Assembly: GCA_019359595.1 (NCBI GenBank)
Contig: JAHHGZ010000023.1
Span: 62,001 to 126,000 of the forward strand
From: Cyanomargarita calcarea GSE-NOS-MK-12-04C
GTDB taxonomy: Bacteria; Cyanobacteriota; Cyanobacteriia; Cyanobacteriales; Nostocaceae
DNA length: 64,000 bases
Direction: 5' to 3'
This document shows, one piece after another, positions 10,205 to 17,553 of this stretch. Each line of letters opens with the position of its first letter. Positions within the stretch are counted from its first letter, which is position 1. The notes under the pieces were generated by a model. That model ran no database searches, was not told where the DNA came from, and saw only the letters and a list, made by a program, of their open reading frames with translations. A program made the position numbers and the translations under genes.

Positions 10205-10549
10205 GCCGAAGATGGCGATCGCTTAGTTCCTCTAAATAAAATTGTAAAATTACTGGATCAGAAGGAAGGGGAAGGATTGACAGCAAAAGAAATTGCTGTA
10301 AAGTTATCGTTCTCTAAGGGTTCGGTGAGCGGTACGCTTTCTGCGCTCGAAAAGAAAGGGTATGTAAAGAAAAATCAGGAATATCCAGCAAGATATTTTT
10401 CTTCTGGTAATCAACCAAAACCTGAATTTGAGAACTTAATAAGTGATATAAGAAAAAGAATAGAAGATATAAAAAATCAGCAACAAGACTTAAAAATAGA
10501 GGAAGAGAAACTAACAACAGCCTTAGAAACAATTAAGTCCTATACTTAG
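10205..10549 (+). pseudogene. winged-helix (MarR/TrmB-like) regulator, probably 5' truncated
   Basis: The frame is open from 10205, just after a TGA. The first plausible start codon, TTG at 10277, would cut into the fold: the 24 residues before it (including LNKIVKLLDQ) look like helix 1 of a winged helix, followed by TAKEIAVKLSFSKGSVSGTLSALEKKGYVKK (helix-turn-helix and wing) and a C-terminal coiled coil (RIEDIKNQQQDLKIEEEKL). No ATG or GTG start lies in the open stretch, and element copy 2 ends only 38 bp upstream, so the true 5' end may have been removed. If translated from TTG the product is 90 residues. Confidence 0.5.
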
Positions 10550-10557
10550 ACTAATTC

Positions 10558-10660
10558 AGGACTTACGTAACTGACATAATTTGTCTTGGCGCGGCTCGAT
10601 ATCATCCTGATTTGCATTATCGTCTGGGTACCTGCCTGTTGTGCCAGTTATGTAAATCCT
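10558..10660. mobile_element. 103-bp MITE-like element with 19-bp inverted ends
   Basis: AGGACTTACGTAACTGACA (10558-10576) and TGCCAGTTATGTAAATCCT (10642-10660) are inverted repeats matching at 16 of 19 positions. No coding capacity; no clear target duplication. The end sequence resembles ends of insertion sequences common in cyanobacteria, so a mobilised deletion derivative is likely. Confidence 0.6.
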
Positions 10661-10735
10661 AATATTCTTTAACATACAATGTTGGTATAGCAACATACTA
10701 AGTAAGGGACAAATTACATAAGAAAATTGACTTGC

Positions 10736-11044
10736 CTAATCTGCATCCTCAACTTCTTTAAAGATTTGTTCTATATCTTGCGAACCATGAATAATACGCA
10801 CAATCTCAATCCCTTCTTCTATAGTCCGATAAAAAATAAGGTAATTTCTAACAGGAAAACTCTGAAGAGAAAGAGCCAAGTCTGAGCGTCCCTGCCCCAT
10901 TTGCGGAAATTTGGCAAGTTTGGCAAACATTTCTCGCAACTTGTCAAAAAGGTTGTCAGCAGCTCGTGGATTATTTTTGGCAACGTAACTCCAAATATCC
11001 TCAAGGTCTTGCGCTGCTTGAGTAGAAATTTTAAATCGGCTCAT
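10736..11044 (-). CDS. parE: RelE/ParE-family toxin
   Basis: 102 residues. ISTQAAQDLEDIWSYVAK, the central FPQMGQGRSDLA and the C-terminal RNYLIFYRTIEEGIEIVRIIHG give the ParE/RelE order (helix, helix, beta sheet), with the Arg/Tyr-rich RNYLIFYR strand typical of ParE-like proteins. ParE toxins poison gyrase whereas RelE cuts mRNA on ribosomes; the sequence looks more ParE-like but the target is inferred. It lies 11 bp downstream of its presumed antitoxin on the same strand, the common order for antitoxin-first operons. Confidence 0.85.
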   Translation of the reverse strand: MSRFKISTQAAQDLEDIWSYVAKNNPRAADNLFDKLREMFAKLAKFPQMGQGRSDLALSLQSFPVRNYLIFYRTIEEGIEIVRIIHGSQDIEQIFKEVEDAD

Positions 11045-11055
11045 AGAGTGTTGTT

Positions 11056-11400
11056 CTATCCCAACCTTTTACGGCCTCGTGCTTTGATCTCTTCAAAAAA
11101 AGCTGGAAGGGATTCTTCATCGTATTCGGTATACTGACCGTTCTCAAGCTGCTCAATTCCAATGGCAATTTCTCGTCGTAAGGTTTCAAGCTTGAGCGTC
11201 TTCAGTTCTTCCTCGACACGTTCTAGCCTATCTATCATCTCTTGAAACGCTTGCGCTTCGTGGACTACAACCTCAGCTTTGCCATTGACCGTTAGCACAA
11301 GCGGAGATTTTGTTGCCTTAATCCGCTCTACGTAGTCTTTGGCGTTTCGCTTAAAGTCGGTGAGAGTTTGAATATTTTCGAGACTAATTCTGATTTCCAT
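11056..11400 (-). CDS. Phd/YefM-type antitoxin
   Basis: 114 residues. The N-terminal DFKRNAKDYVERIKATKSPLVLTVNGKAEVVVHEAQAF is the Phd/YefM fold, which binds DNA and leaves a disordered tail to neutralise the toxin. The C-terminal half (residues 55-114) is longer than usual and rich in Glu/Leu, ending in basic ARGRKRLG. It precedes the ParE-like toxin by 11 bp. Autorepression through the region upstream of 11400 is expected from the family; TATTAGATGCTAT just upstream is AT-rich but no clear operator was identified. Confidence 0.85.
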   Translation of the reverse strand: MEIRISLENIQTLTDFKRNAKDYVERIKATKSPLVLTVNGKAEVVVHEAQAFQEMIDRLERVEEELKTLKLETLRREIAIGIEQLENGQYTEYDEESLPAFFEEIKARGRKRLG

Positions 11401-11449
11401 AGCGTTTAATAAAACATCTTATTAGATGCTATGGTTTATCTATATTCTT

Positions 11450-11472
11450 GTCAATGAGAGAACTGTCATCGT
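11450..11472. repeat. 23-bp direct repeat, left copy
   Basis: GTCAATGAGAGAACTGTCAT plus CGT occurs here and, identically, at 12184-12206. The pair brackets the HNH remnant and its upstream gene, as expected of a duplicated junction around an inserted or recombined module. Confidence 0.6.
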
Positions 11473-11488
11473 TGAGGGGATGGAGTTG

Positions 11489-11656
11489 TCACTTAATCTC
11501 GATTAAGGTCTCACCACTTTTATAACGAGGCACAATATGTTCTACAGAAAATGATTGAGTGGCAAACTTTACTTGACTGTAACAGTACTCACAGCATTCC
11601 CTAGCTCTTGCGACTACTATCCGTCGCTGTTCGCTACTAACTCTATCTTCAGACAA
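11489..11656 (-). pseudogene. truncated HNH endonuclease remnant
   Basis: A 55-codon minus-strand frame starting at TTG 11656, which overlaps the stop of the upstream gene (TTGTCTGA). It reads ARARECCEYCYSQVKFATQS, then FSVEHIVPRYKSGET, the first half of an HNH/McrA-type nuclease: the CxxC zinc-binding pair and the first His of the EHIVPR motif. It ends (LIEIK, TGA) before the second CxxC and the final H/N residues of the motif, so catalysis is unlikely. The left 23-bp direct repeat lies just beyond its end, suggesting the 3' half was lost by recombination at that repeat. Confidence 0.6.
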
Positions 11657-12050
11657 AGGCTGGAGGCTGGATATTTAAATCTTGCATAACTTCAGTGAGC
11701 GATCGCTGTCTTAACTGAGCTAACTGAGCTAAATATTGGATACGTTTGACATCTAAATCTTCAATTTGATCGGTAAGTTGAATTAAATCTGCTTGTTCTC
11801 CATCAGTTAGTGTCAGTGAGTCTCGTTTAGCAATCAGGCCGTTAAACCGCTGCTGTAGATCGTCAGGAATGGATTGGTTAATTTTCAATATTAACTCGGA
11901 CTCTGATGATGAAAGCGATTGAACTTGACGTTGAGCGCGAAGCATCAACACCTGTGTTACAAATGCCTCAAAATCAGGCTGAGGCATTTGTTTAACGACT
12001 TGTAAAAGCTGCTTTGTGTCCACTTGTGCTTCGACTTTGTACACAGGCAT
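11649..12050 (-). CDS. conserved cyanobacterial helical protein paired with HNH remnant
   Basis: 133 residues, no recognised domain. VDTKQLLQVVKQMPQPDFEAFVTQVLMLRAQRQ then LTLTDGEQADLIQLTDQIEDLDVKRIQYLAQLAQLRQ predict two long amphipathic helices, probably a coiled coil. The stop overlaps the possible TTG start of the HNH remnant, so the two were likely co-translated. Small helical proteins of this kind sit beside HNH nucleases in other cyanobacteria, which suggests a partner role, but that is inference. The gene appears intact while its partner is truncated. Confidence 0.65.
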   Translation of the reverse strand: MPVYKVEAQVDTKQLLQVVKQMPQPDFEAFVTQVLMLRAQRQVQSLSSSESELILKINQSIPDDLQQRFNGLIAKRDSLTLTDGEQADLIQLTDQIEDLDVKRIQYLAQLAQLRQRSLTEVMQDLNIQPPAFV

Positions 12051-12183
12051 ATCTATTGAGTGTTGATTTACTCAGTTATAGCCTCAGCTTAACGCATTTT
12101 ACTAGGTTTAATTCAGAGGGTTGTAGGTTGAGAGTAGATTATCTAAAAGCTTACGCTCGTATCGCTTAGTTCTTGCAATAGCT

Positions 12184-12206
12184 GTCAATGAGAGAACTGT
12201 CATCGT
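12184..12206. repeat. 23-bp direct repeat, right copy
   Basis: Exact second copy of the 11450-11472 sequence, 734 bp away. Confidence 0.6.
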
Positions 12207-12220
12207 CGAAACGCTTAAAA

Positions 12221-12249
12221 ATCCCCGAGTTATTTAATAACTCGGGGAT
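12221..12249 (-). terminator. 13-bp stem hairpin, likely terminator of the small membrane gene
   Basis: ATCCCCGAGTTAT and ATAACTCGGGGAT form a perfect stem with a 3-nt loop, flanked on the far side by TTAAAA (TTTTAA on the minus strand). It lies 36 bp past the stop of the 12285-12407 gene. It also belongs to the dispersed AGATCCCCGA.TCGGGGATCT palindrome family (15640-15672, 57968-58001). Confidence 0.65.
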
Positions 12250-12284
12250 CTGAGCAACCTAATCTAGTAGTAAAAAATACTGGA

Positions 12285-12407
12285 TTAACTTTTCTTTTTT
12301 CCTATTTTGGTGCTGAAAACAGTGGTGAACATCATTAAAAATCCACCAATCAGGATTAGTAAGGCTAACCCTCCAGTAACCAAATCAAGTGTATTAATGT
12401 TGTTCAT
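12285..12407 (-). CDS. 40-residue single-span membrane peptide
   Basis: A 40-residue frame, ATG to TAA. A polar start (MNNINTLDLVTGG) leads into a hydrophobic helix (LALLILIGGFLMMFTTVF) and a basic tail (STKIGKKKS), which predicts one membrane span with the tail in the cytoplasm by the positive-inside rule. A strong hairpin follows the stop. Size and layout are like the small subunits of photosystem, cytochrome b6f or NDH-1 complexes, but I cannot match it to a named one. Its own terminator and an intact frame support a real gene. Confidence 0.6.
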   Translation of the reverse strand: MNNINTLDLVTGGLALLILIGGFLMMFTTVFSTKIGKKKS

Positions 12408-12450
12408 CGTAAATGGTCAATGGTCAACAGTTTAATTCTAATGCCCAAAT

Positions 12451-13587
12451 TTAAAAATCAACCCCACGCTTGAGTTCTACACCTTGGTTAGCATAGTGTT
12501 TGTGGCAGTAAACTTCGGAGTGAACGCTAGCTAAGTCGAAGTATGCAGGCTGATTTTGACAGCGACCGGTAATAATGATTTCGGTGTCGTGTCCTTTGCG
12601 GAGTAAAGCTTGGACAATTGGCTCTACAGGCAGTAGTTCCAGGTCTACTGTGGGATTTAGCTCATCAAGGATAATAGTTTTATACAATCCACTAGCGATC
12701 GCAGTTTTGGCGATTTCCCAGCCACGTTCTGCTTCCACATAATCCAATTCTTGGCGACAATTGCGCCAAACAATGGCATCCCGACCGCAGCGTTGATGGT
12801 CTACCACCTCTGGATAAGACTGCTGCAATGCCGCAATTGCTGCATCTTCTGTGTAACCGCTGCCACCTTTTAGCCACTGCACAATTAACACTCGGGTAGA
12901 ACCTGGATGATTTATACCTCTACCGATGGCTTGCAAAGCTTTACCCAAGGCACTTGTCGATTTCCCCTTGCCAGCACCAGTGTAAATTTCAATACCTTTG
13001 ATTAACAGTGTTGTGGCTGTGGGGTGGTGATGGGGTTTCATTTCCGAGTGCAAATCTGCTATGTCAAGCAACTGTTGTGGTGCAGCACGTCCGGTGGCAA
13101 TGATTTCTAAATCATCGGGTTTAGATTTGAGTGTTTGCACTACCTCACCCACATCTAACAAACCTAAATCCAAGACAGGGTTAATTTCATCTAAGACCAC
13201 AACCGAATACAAACCACTTGCAAGCGCACCTTTCGCAACATCCCAACCCCGTGCAGCCTCTTGTCGGTCAAAGGGGGTAATTTCCTCATGTCCAAAAAAC
13301 TCGGCACGACCTGTGCGAACTTGGTCAATTAAATGAGGGAAACCGCGCTGTAATGCGGCGATCGCCCCATCCTCATCATAATCTCGTTCTGGCCCTTTCA
13401 AAAACCGGAGCAGCAAGACACGGTTGGAATAGCTCGGTGTATTTATCCCCAAGCCAATAGAGCGCAACACCACCCCTAAAGCCGCTTGAGACTTACCTTT
13501 GCCGCAGCCATCATAGACGTGAATTTGTCCTGTGACTCGTTGTTGACGCACTTGCGCAGTGCGAATACCGATTCCATTCCTTGTCAT
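12451..13587 (-). CDS. tandem CobA/BtuR-like P-loop ATPase (duplicated domain)
   Basis: The product has two copies of the corrinoid adenosyltransferase (CobA/CobO/BtuR) fold. Each copy has a Walker A (GCGKGKSQAALG, GAGKGKSTSALG), an internal GYTEDAAIAALQ-like segment, a VVLDEINPVLDLGLL / IILDELNPTVDLELL motif and a TGR strand (IIATGR, IIITGR). An ATG at 13587 (MTRNGIGIRTAQVR) gives 378 residues and is preferred; the ATG at 13620 adds 11 unconserved residues. Single-domain members transfer adenosyl to cob(I)alamin. Both P-loops here are intact, but whether this double form acts on cobamides is unproven. No cobalamin gene is adjacent. Confidence 0.8.
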   Translation of the reverse strand: MTRNGIGIRTAQVRQQRVTGQIHVYDGCGKGKSQAALGVVLRSIGLGINTPSYSNRVLLLRFLKGPERDYDEDGAIAALQRGFPHLIDQVRTGRAEFFGHEEITPFDRQEAARGWDVAKGALASGLYSVVVLDEINPVLDLGLLDVGEVVQTLKSKPDDLEIIATGRAAPQQLLDIADLHSEMKPHHHPTATTLLIKGIEIYTGAGKGKSTSALGKALQAIGRGINHPGSTRVLIVQWLKGGSGYTEDAAIAALQQSYPEVVDHQRCGRDAIVWRNCRQELDYVEAERGWEIAKTAIASGLYKTIILDELNPTVDLELLPVEPIVQALLRKGHDTEIIITGRCQNQPAYFDLASVHSEVYCHKHYANQGVELKRGVDF

Positions 13588-13878
13588 CTTACAAAAAGCT
13601 GTAACGTGGCAGTCTTTCATCTTACCGAAGGTCTTGTACTATCAGGTAATGACGCTTCTGTTTAATAGTAAATATATATAAGTAATTTAAAATACATAAC
13701 GAAAAGCCGCTTAGGAGCGCAACTTGTCCTTGCTGCGAGCCTGTTTAGCGTTGATAGAGGGGTAAATACGATCGCAAAAAGGTGCTAAAAGACTTGAAGG
13801 ATGAGATAATTCCCCCCATCCATCTTGACGATATTGCAGCTATAATCTCTCAAGCTAAACCTTACCTAACATCAGTTT
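13588..13878. promoter_or_regulatory. divergent promoter region upstream of fraC
   Basis: 291 bp between divergent genes. AT-rich around 13660-13700 (AATAGTAAATATATATAAGTAATTTAAAATAC), where promoters for one or both directions could lie. No NtcA-type GTAN8TAC site stood out in a well-placed position. Confidence 0.4.
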
Positions 13879-14427
13879 ATGTTTGATTACCCTCTACTGC
13901 CGAGAGTTTTTCCGTTTGGCGCAATTCTGTTTGACTTCTTATTTTTACTTGTGGCAATTCCCATAGAAGCATCTGTTTTGAATGCCAGACTAAGATTTGA
14001 TAAAAAAACCAGCGCTTTCTATGCCATCTGTATGAATCTTTTTTCCAGTGCTATTGGTTGGACTGCATTTTTCCTAGTTGAACCACTTTTACCAATAAAT
14101 TTGAGGTCGGAATTAATCAGTTATGTTTTTTTTAATCGTTTTCAGTCCACGAGTGAGATGTATCCTATAGTATCTGTAAGTGCAATCATAATTTTCTTTG
14201 CTACTTTTTTATTGAAATATTTTTTATTAAGACTTTTGTTAGTATCACTTAGCGAACCTGGAGAAGTTGAAGAAGAGCCTCAACTATACCCACGACGTAG
14301 CTCCCGTCGTCCTGACAGAAAGAAATTGCAAAATACAACTTTAGTTACTACTACACTAATTGCAAATTCACTGAGCTATAGTGCCATTGTCATTGTTATT
14401 CTGATTCAAAAATTCAGTAATTCCTAG
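13879..14427 (+). CDS. fraC: filament integrity protein FraC
   Basis: 182 residues, close to the known FraC length (about 179). Three or more membrane spans are visible: FGAILFDFLFLLVAIPIEA near the start, ICMNLFSSAIGWTAFFLV in the middle, and VSAIIIFFATFLLKYFLL, with a C-terminal span after a basic patch (PRRSSRRPDRKK). FraC is an integral membrane protein at the intercellular septum; with FraD it is needed for septal junction assembly, molecule exchange between cells and long filaments. The gene is followed after 57 bp by fraD and then fraE, the conserved gene order that makes the assignment firm. Confidence 0.9.
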   Translation: MFDYPLLPRVFPFGAILFDFLFLLVAIPIEASVLNARLRFDKKTSAFYAICMNLFSSAIGWTAFFLVEPLLPINLRSELISYVFFNRFQSTSEMYPIVSVSAIIIFFATFLLKYFLLRLLLVSLSEPGEVEEEPQLYPRRSSRRPDRKKLQNTTLVTTTLIANSLSYSAIVIVILIQKFSNS

Positions 14428-14484
14428 GATGTATTTAAGAAACACAAGTTTTAATTGCCTGGGGGTAATTTGTAGGAGAAAATT

Positions 14485-15564
14485 ATGAATTTATTGTTTA
14501 AAGACGTATTCGGTGTCTTCAAAATTTTTGAAGATGTTTATGCACGTATTAGAAAGCTCTTAGTACCACCGAAAGCATATTCTTGGCAAACATTAATCTA
14601 TTTGAGCCTTTTTTCATGGATAATGTCATCTTTTACTACTCAAGGTTTTGTAAAAGATATCATTTCTTTTTTGGGCTGGATGTTTTTAATTGCAGGTACT
14701 GCTTGGTATACTACTGATAGTCCGATACTTATCCCCAATACTAGTATGCCAGTGGGGTCACTAATTACAGGATTTTTAGTGAGTGTTTTCGCTTTTGGAC
14801 ATGGAGATGAAGTAACTGCGGCAGAAACATGGGATATCTGGTCACTAGTGGTAGTTACACCTAGAACGGTAGTTTTCTGGCCGACAATTTCAGCATTGAT
14901 TACTGCAATTCCAGAATTTTTTGAAGGTAGCGGTACCGATACCAAAACTCTACTTCCTAAAACAGAAGACCGCCAAAGAGTTATAGTTTTAATTGCCTCC
15001 TGTATGGTGCTGAGTTGCTGGTTGCAGCTATATTTTCTTGTGGATAGTTGGGTAGCTGAATATCCCAGTTTGCAAATAGATAATTTTGAACGTAGTTCCC
15101 TAGTTGTGAGAACAGAATCATCAGTAAAAACACCAAAAAATGGTGTTGTGATTTTAGATAAACTTGAACCACTCGTAAAAGGAAGATTAGCTGCAAAATC
15201 TTGGTCGGAAGTGGAAATATGGCTAAAAAATGCCAATCAAGAGGTTCGTGAACTTGGCAAACAAGTAATAGATAAACATCTGGATAATTTTGATGAAAAG
15301 GCTTTGTGGCATGTTGAACCACGGATTGTGAATATCAAGACTAGAAATAAATTAGACGGATACAGATTAGATTTACTAAGTATTTGGACTGGTCCTAGTT
15401 CTAATACACGCCGATTTTACCTGAGAAAATCTTGCCGCATCTCACCAATTGCAGGCTTTGGAGGAGATACTCCCAATACTCAGAGACGACCGAATGATAC
15501 CTTTGCAGAAGTTGAATGCGACAAGAAAAGTTCATTAATAGCCGGTTCACCACCAGCGAATTAG
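14485..15564 (+). CDS. fraD: septal junction protein FraD
   Basis: 359 residues. The first half has about five membrane spans (YLSLFSWIMSSFTTQGF, IISFLGWMFLIAGTAW, PVGSLITGFLVSVFAFGHG, a span near residue 125, and VIVLIASCMVLSCWLQLYFL). The second half is periplasmic, with a short helical region (LAAKSWSEVEIWLKNANQEV) and a beta-rich end. FraD locates to the septum and forms the plug module of the septal junction that gates cell-to-cell diffusion. GTAGGAGAAAATT before the ATG is a good ribosome binding site. It sits between fraC and fraE. Confidence 0.9.
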   Translation: MNLLFKDVFGVFKIFEDVYARIRKLLVPPKAYSWQTLIYLSLFSWIMSSFTTQGFVKDIISFLGWMFLIAGTAWYTTDSPILIPNTSMPVGSLITGFLVSVFAFGHGDEVTAAETWDIWSLVVVTPRTVVFWPTISALITAIPEFFEGSGTDTKTLLPKTEDRQRVIVLIASCMVLSCWLQLYFLVDSWVAEYPSLQIDNFERSSLVVRTESSVKTPKNGVVILDKLEPLVKGRLAAKSWSEVEIWLKNANQEVRELGKQVIDKHLDNFDEKALWHVEPRIVNIKTRNKLDGYRLDLLSIWTGPSSNTRRFYLRKSCRISPIAGFGGDTPNTQRRPNDTFAEVECDKKSSLIAGSPPAN

Positions 15565-15639
15565 TAAGGAGTAATGACAATTGATGAATTGTCACCTTAT
15601 TCACCCATCAAAGTTGATGTGACAGTCTACGGGGCCGCA

Positions 15640-15672
15640 AGATCCCCGACTTCTTTAATAAGTCGGGGATCT
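15640..15672. repeat. AGATCCCCGACTT palindrome between fraD and fraE
   Basis: AGATCCCCGACTT (15640-15652) pairs perfectly with AAGTCGGGGATCT (15660-15672). It lies in the 166-bp gap between fraD and fraE. As a strong hairpin it could attenuate read-through, reducing fraE relative to fraCD. Confidence 0.7.
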
Positions 15673-15730
15673 GACCCTCACAACCATAGTTCATCCGCTA
15701 CAATATGCGTTGCCAAGATTTTTGACAATT

Positions 15731-16510
15731 ATGAATATCAACAGAATTTTAGTTATATCAATAAATGTATTTCGGGAAGCCGTACGCGATCGCATCCTGT
15801 ACATCATCGGCTTTTATGGAATAATACTAATCGCTGCTTTGCGTTTGCTTCCTCAATTTGCTGCTGCTACTGAAGACAAAATGTTTTTAGATTTTGGTTT
15901 AGCGGTGATGAGTACGCTTGGCTTAATTGTTGCAGTATTTGTTGGTGCAGGATTGGTTAACAAAGAAATCGAGAAACGCACTCTCTTAGTATTAATTTCT
16001 AAACCTGTCAGTCGCAGTGAATTTATCACCGGCAAATATTTAGGATTATCATCAGTACTTGCTGTAATGGTTGCTGCCATGACGGGAATTTACTTAGTAT
16101 TATTACAAATTGGTAAAATTGCTTACTCTACACCAAGCATTTTATTTGCAGCAATTTTCTTGTTTTTGCAATTATCTTTAATCGCTGCTGTCGCAATTAG
16201 TTTGGGTGCGTTTACCAGTTCTCTCTTAGCAACAGCATTAACATTTGCTGTATATTTGATGGGGAACATTACCCAAGATTTAGTACAATTGGGTCGTTTG
16301 GGTCGCAATCCCGGCTTTGAACACCTGACTCAAGGTTTGTATCTTATTTTGCCAGATTTGTCTCGACTAGATTTGAAAAATGATGCTGTTTACGGTTTAG
16401 CTGCTTTACCTAACTCTACTACACTCATTGGCAGTGCTGTTTATGCCATCCTTTACAGCGTACTGCTGCTAGCGATCGCTATCCTCATCTTCTCACGGCG
16501 TGAGTTTTAA
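15731..16510 (+). CDS. fraE: ABC-2 type permease FraE
   Basis: 259 residues from the ATG at 15731 (MNINRILVISINVFREAVRDRIL); an upstream TTG at 15710 adds seven poor residues. About six membrane spans follow the ABC-2/NosY-like plan, including MSTLGLIVAVFVGAGLV and a C-terminal SAVYAILYSVLLLAIAILIF, with the EKRTLLVLISKPVSRSEFITGKY cytoplasmic motif common to this permease group. FraE is the third gene of the locus and in Anabaena is needed for filament integrity and heterocyst function. No ATPase subunit is encoded nearby, so it must pair with one made elsewhere. Confidence 0.88.
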   Translation: MNINRILVISINVFREAVRDRILYIIGFYGIILIAALRLLPQFAAATEDKMFLDFGLAVMSTLGLIVAVFVGAGLVNKEIEKRTLLVLISKPVSRSEFITGKYLGLSSVLAVMVAAMTGIYLVLLQIGKIAYSTPSILFAAIFLFLQLSLIAAVAISLGAFTSSLLATALTFAVYLMGNITQDLVQLGRLGRNPGFEHLTQGLYLILPDLSRLDLKNDAVYGLAALPNSTTLIGSAVYAILYSVLLLAIAILIFSRREF

Positions 16511-16561
16511 ATAGAATTAGGAATGAGCAGTTATAAATTAGAAACAATATCAACTTTTAAT

Positions 16562-17236
16562 TCATAACTCATAACTTTGTGAAAAAAATACCATCTGCGG
16601 GTAATGAATTGTACCATCAGGCATAATAGTATCCCATAGCTTTGTATTTATTAAATTTGTATCCCAAAGATTCGCTTCTCTTAAATTTGCTTCCGTTAAA
16701 TTTGCCCATGAGAGGTCAGCACCACTTAAGTTAGCTTGAGTTAAATTAGCTTCCAACAATTTCGCTCCAGATAGTTTCGCTCCTCCAAGATTTGCTCTCA
16801 CTAAATTAGCTTCAATCAAAGATGCTTCAATTAATTTTGCTTCTCTTAAGTCGGCTTCGCTTAAATCAGCCTCACATAAAGAAGCTCCCCACAAATTACT
16901 TCCACTTAATCGCACTCGCCATAACAAAGCTTTACATAAATTCGTGAGTGTTAAGTCAGCACCAATCAAATTAGCTTCACACAAACAAGTTTCCGATAAA
17001 TCAGCTTCACGCAAACAAGCTTGCATTAAATTTGCACCACTTAAATTTGCACCTCGGAGAATAGAACCACTTAAATTCGCACCCTCTAAATCTGCTCCTA
17101 TCAAATTCATTCCACTTAAATCGACCATTTCCAGGTCGATTCCACTCAAGTCACATCCACTGAGATCCCGACTTTGAAAACATTCATTTGTAATTTGATT
17201 TAAAACGAATTTTTGTTTGTCCGCATAATTTCTCAT
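16562..17236 (-). CDS. fraF: pentapeptide-repeat protein, FraF-like
   Basis: 224 residues, almost wholly A(D/N)LXX pentapeptide repeats from residue about 25 to 205 (LSGANLMQAC, LREADLSETC, LIGADLTLTN), which fold as a right-handed quadrilateral beta helix. It ends 51 bp from the fraE stop in the opposite orientation. In Anabaena the gene convergent with and antisense to fraCDE encodes FraF, a pentapeptide protein that limits filament length, so position and fold agree. Pentapeptide proteins are common in cyanobacteria, which is why the name rests mainly on synteny. Transcripts of the two strands probably overlap. Confidence 0.75.
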   Translation of the reverse strand: MRNYADKQKFVLNQITNECFQSRDLSGCDLSGIDLEMVDLSGMNLIGADLEGANLSGSILRGANLSGANLMQACLREADLSETCLCEANLIGADLTLTNLCKALLWRVRLSGSNLWGASLCEADLSEADLREAKLIEASLIEANLVRANLGGAKLSGAKLLEANLTQANLSGADLSWANLTEANLREANLWDTNLINTKLWDTIMPDGTIHYPQMVFFSQSYEL

Positions 17237-17553
17237 CGTATTGACCTCTAAATTCAGAGTGTAAAATGCTTAAAATGCAGTCCCCGATTATTACTGTAGT
17301 TTTAAATTACACAAAAAATTAGATAATCTGGGTAACAAATCTAAAAGGAATTGGAAATATTTCTGGGAAATTTTGCCAAATTGCTCTAAATCTTTCTATT
17401 TGTAAAGGTTATGTATATTAAAACTTATTTATTAAGGTCAGGAAATTTTGATAATTTCAAAGAATGTAAGGAGTTAGTAAGCCTTATACAATAAAACCCG
17501 GTTACTGGGAAAACCTCGGGTTGTGCGTCTAATCACCTACAACTTTGCTCCTC
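17237..17553. other. intergenic region with a terminator hairpin
   Basis: 317 bp with no gene seen. The left part is the fraF promoter region; the right part carries a hairpin for the ABC permease gene. Confidence 0.5.
17495..17522 (-). terminator. likely terminator of the ABC permease gene
   Basis: AACCCG (17495-17500) pairs with CGGGTT (17517-17522) with partial pairing inside (GG/CC). On the minus strand it is followed by TTTTATTG, a short T run. It lies 32 bp past the permease stop. Confidence 0.55.

Noticed and set aside
14640-15236. 198-codon minus-strand frame inside fraD
   Set aside because: Shadow of fraD, whose product is clearly recognised on the plus strand.
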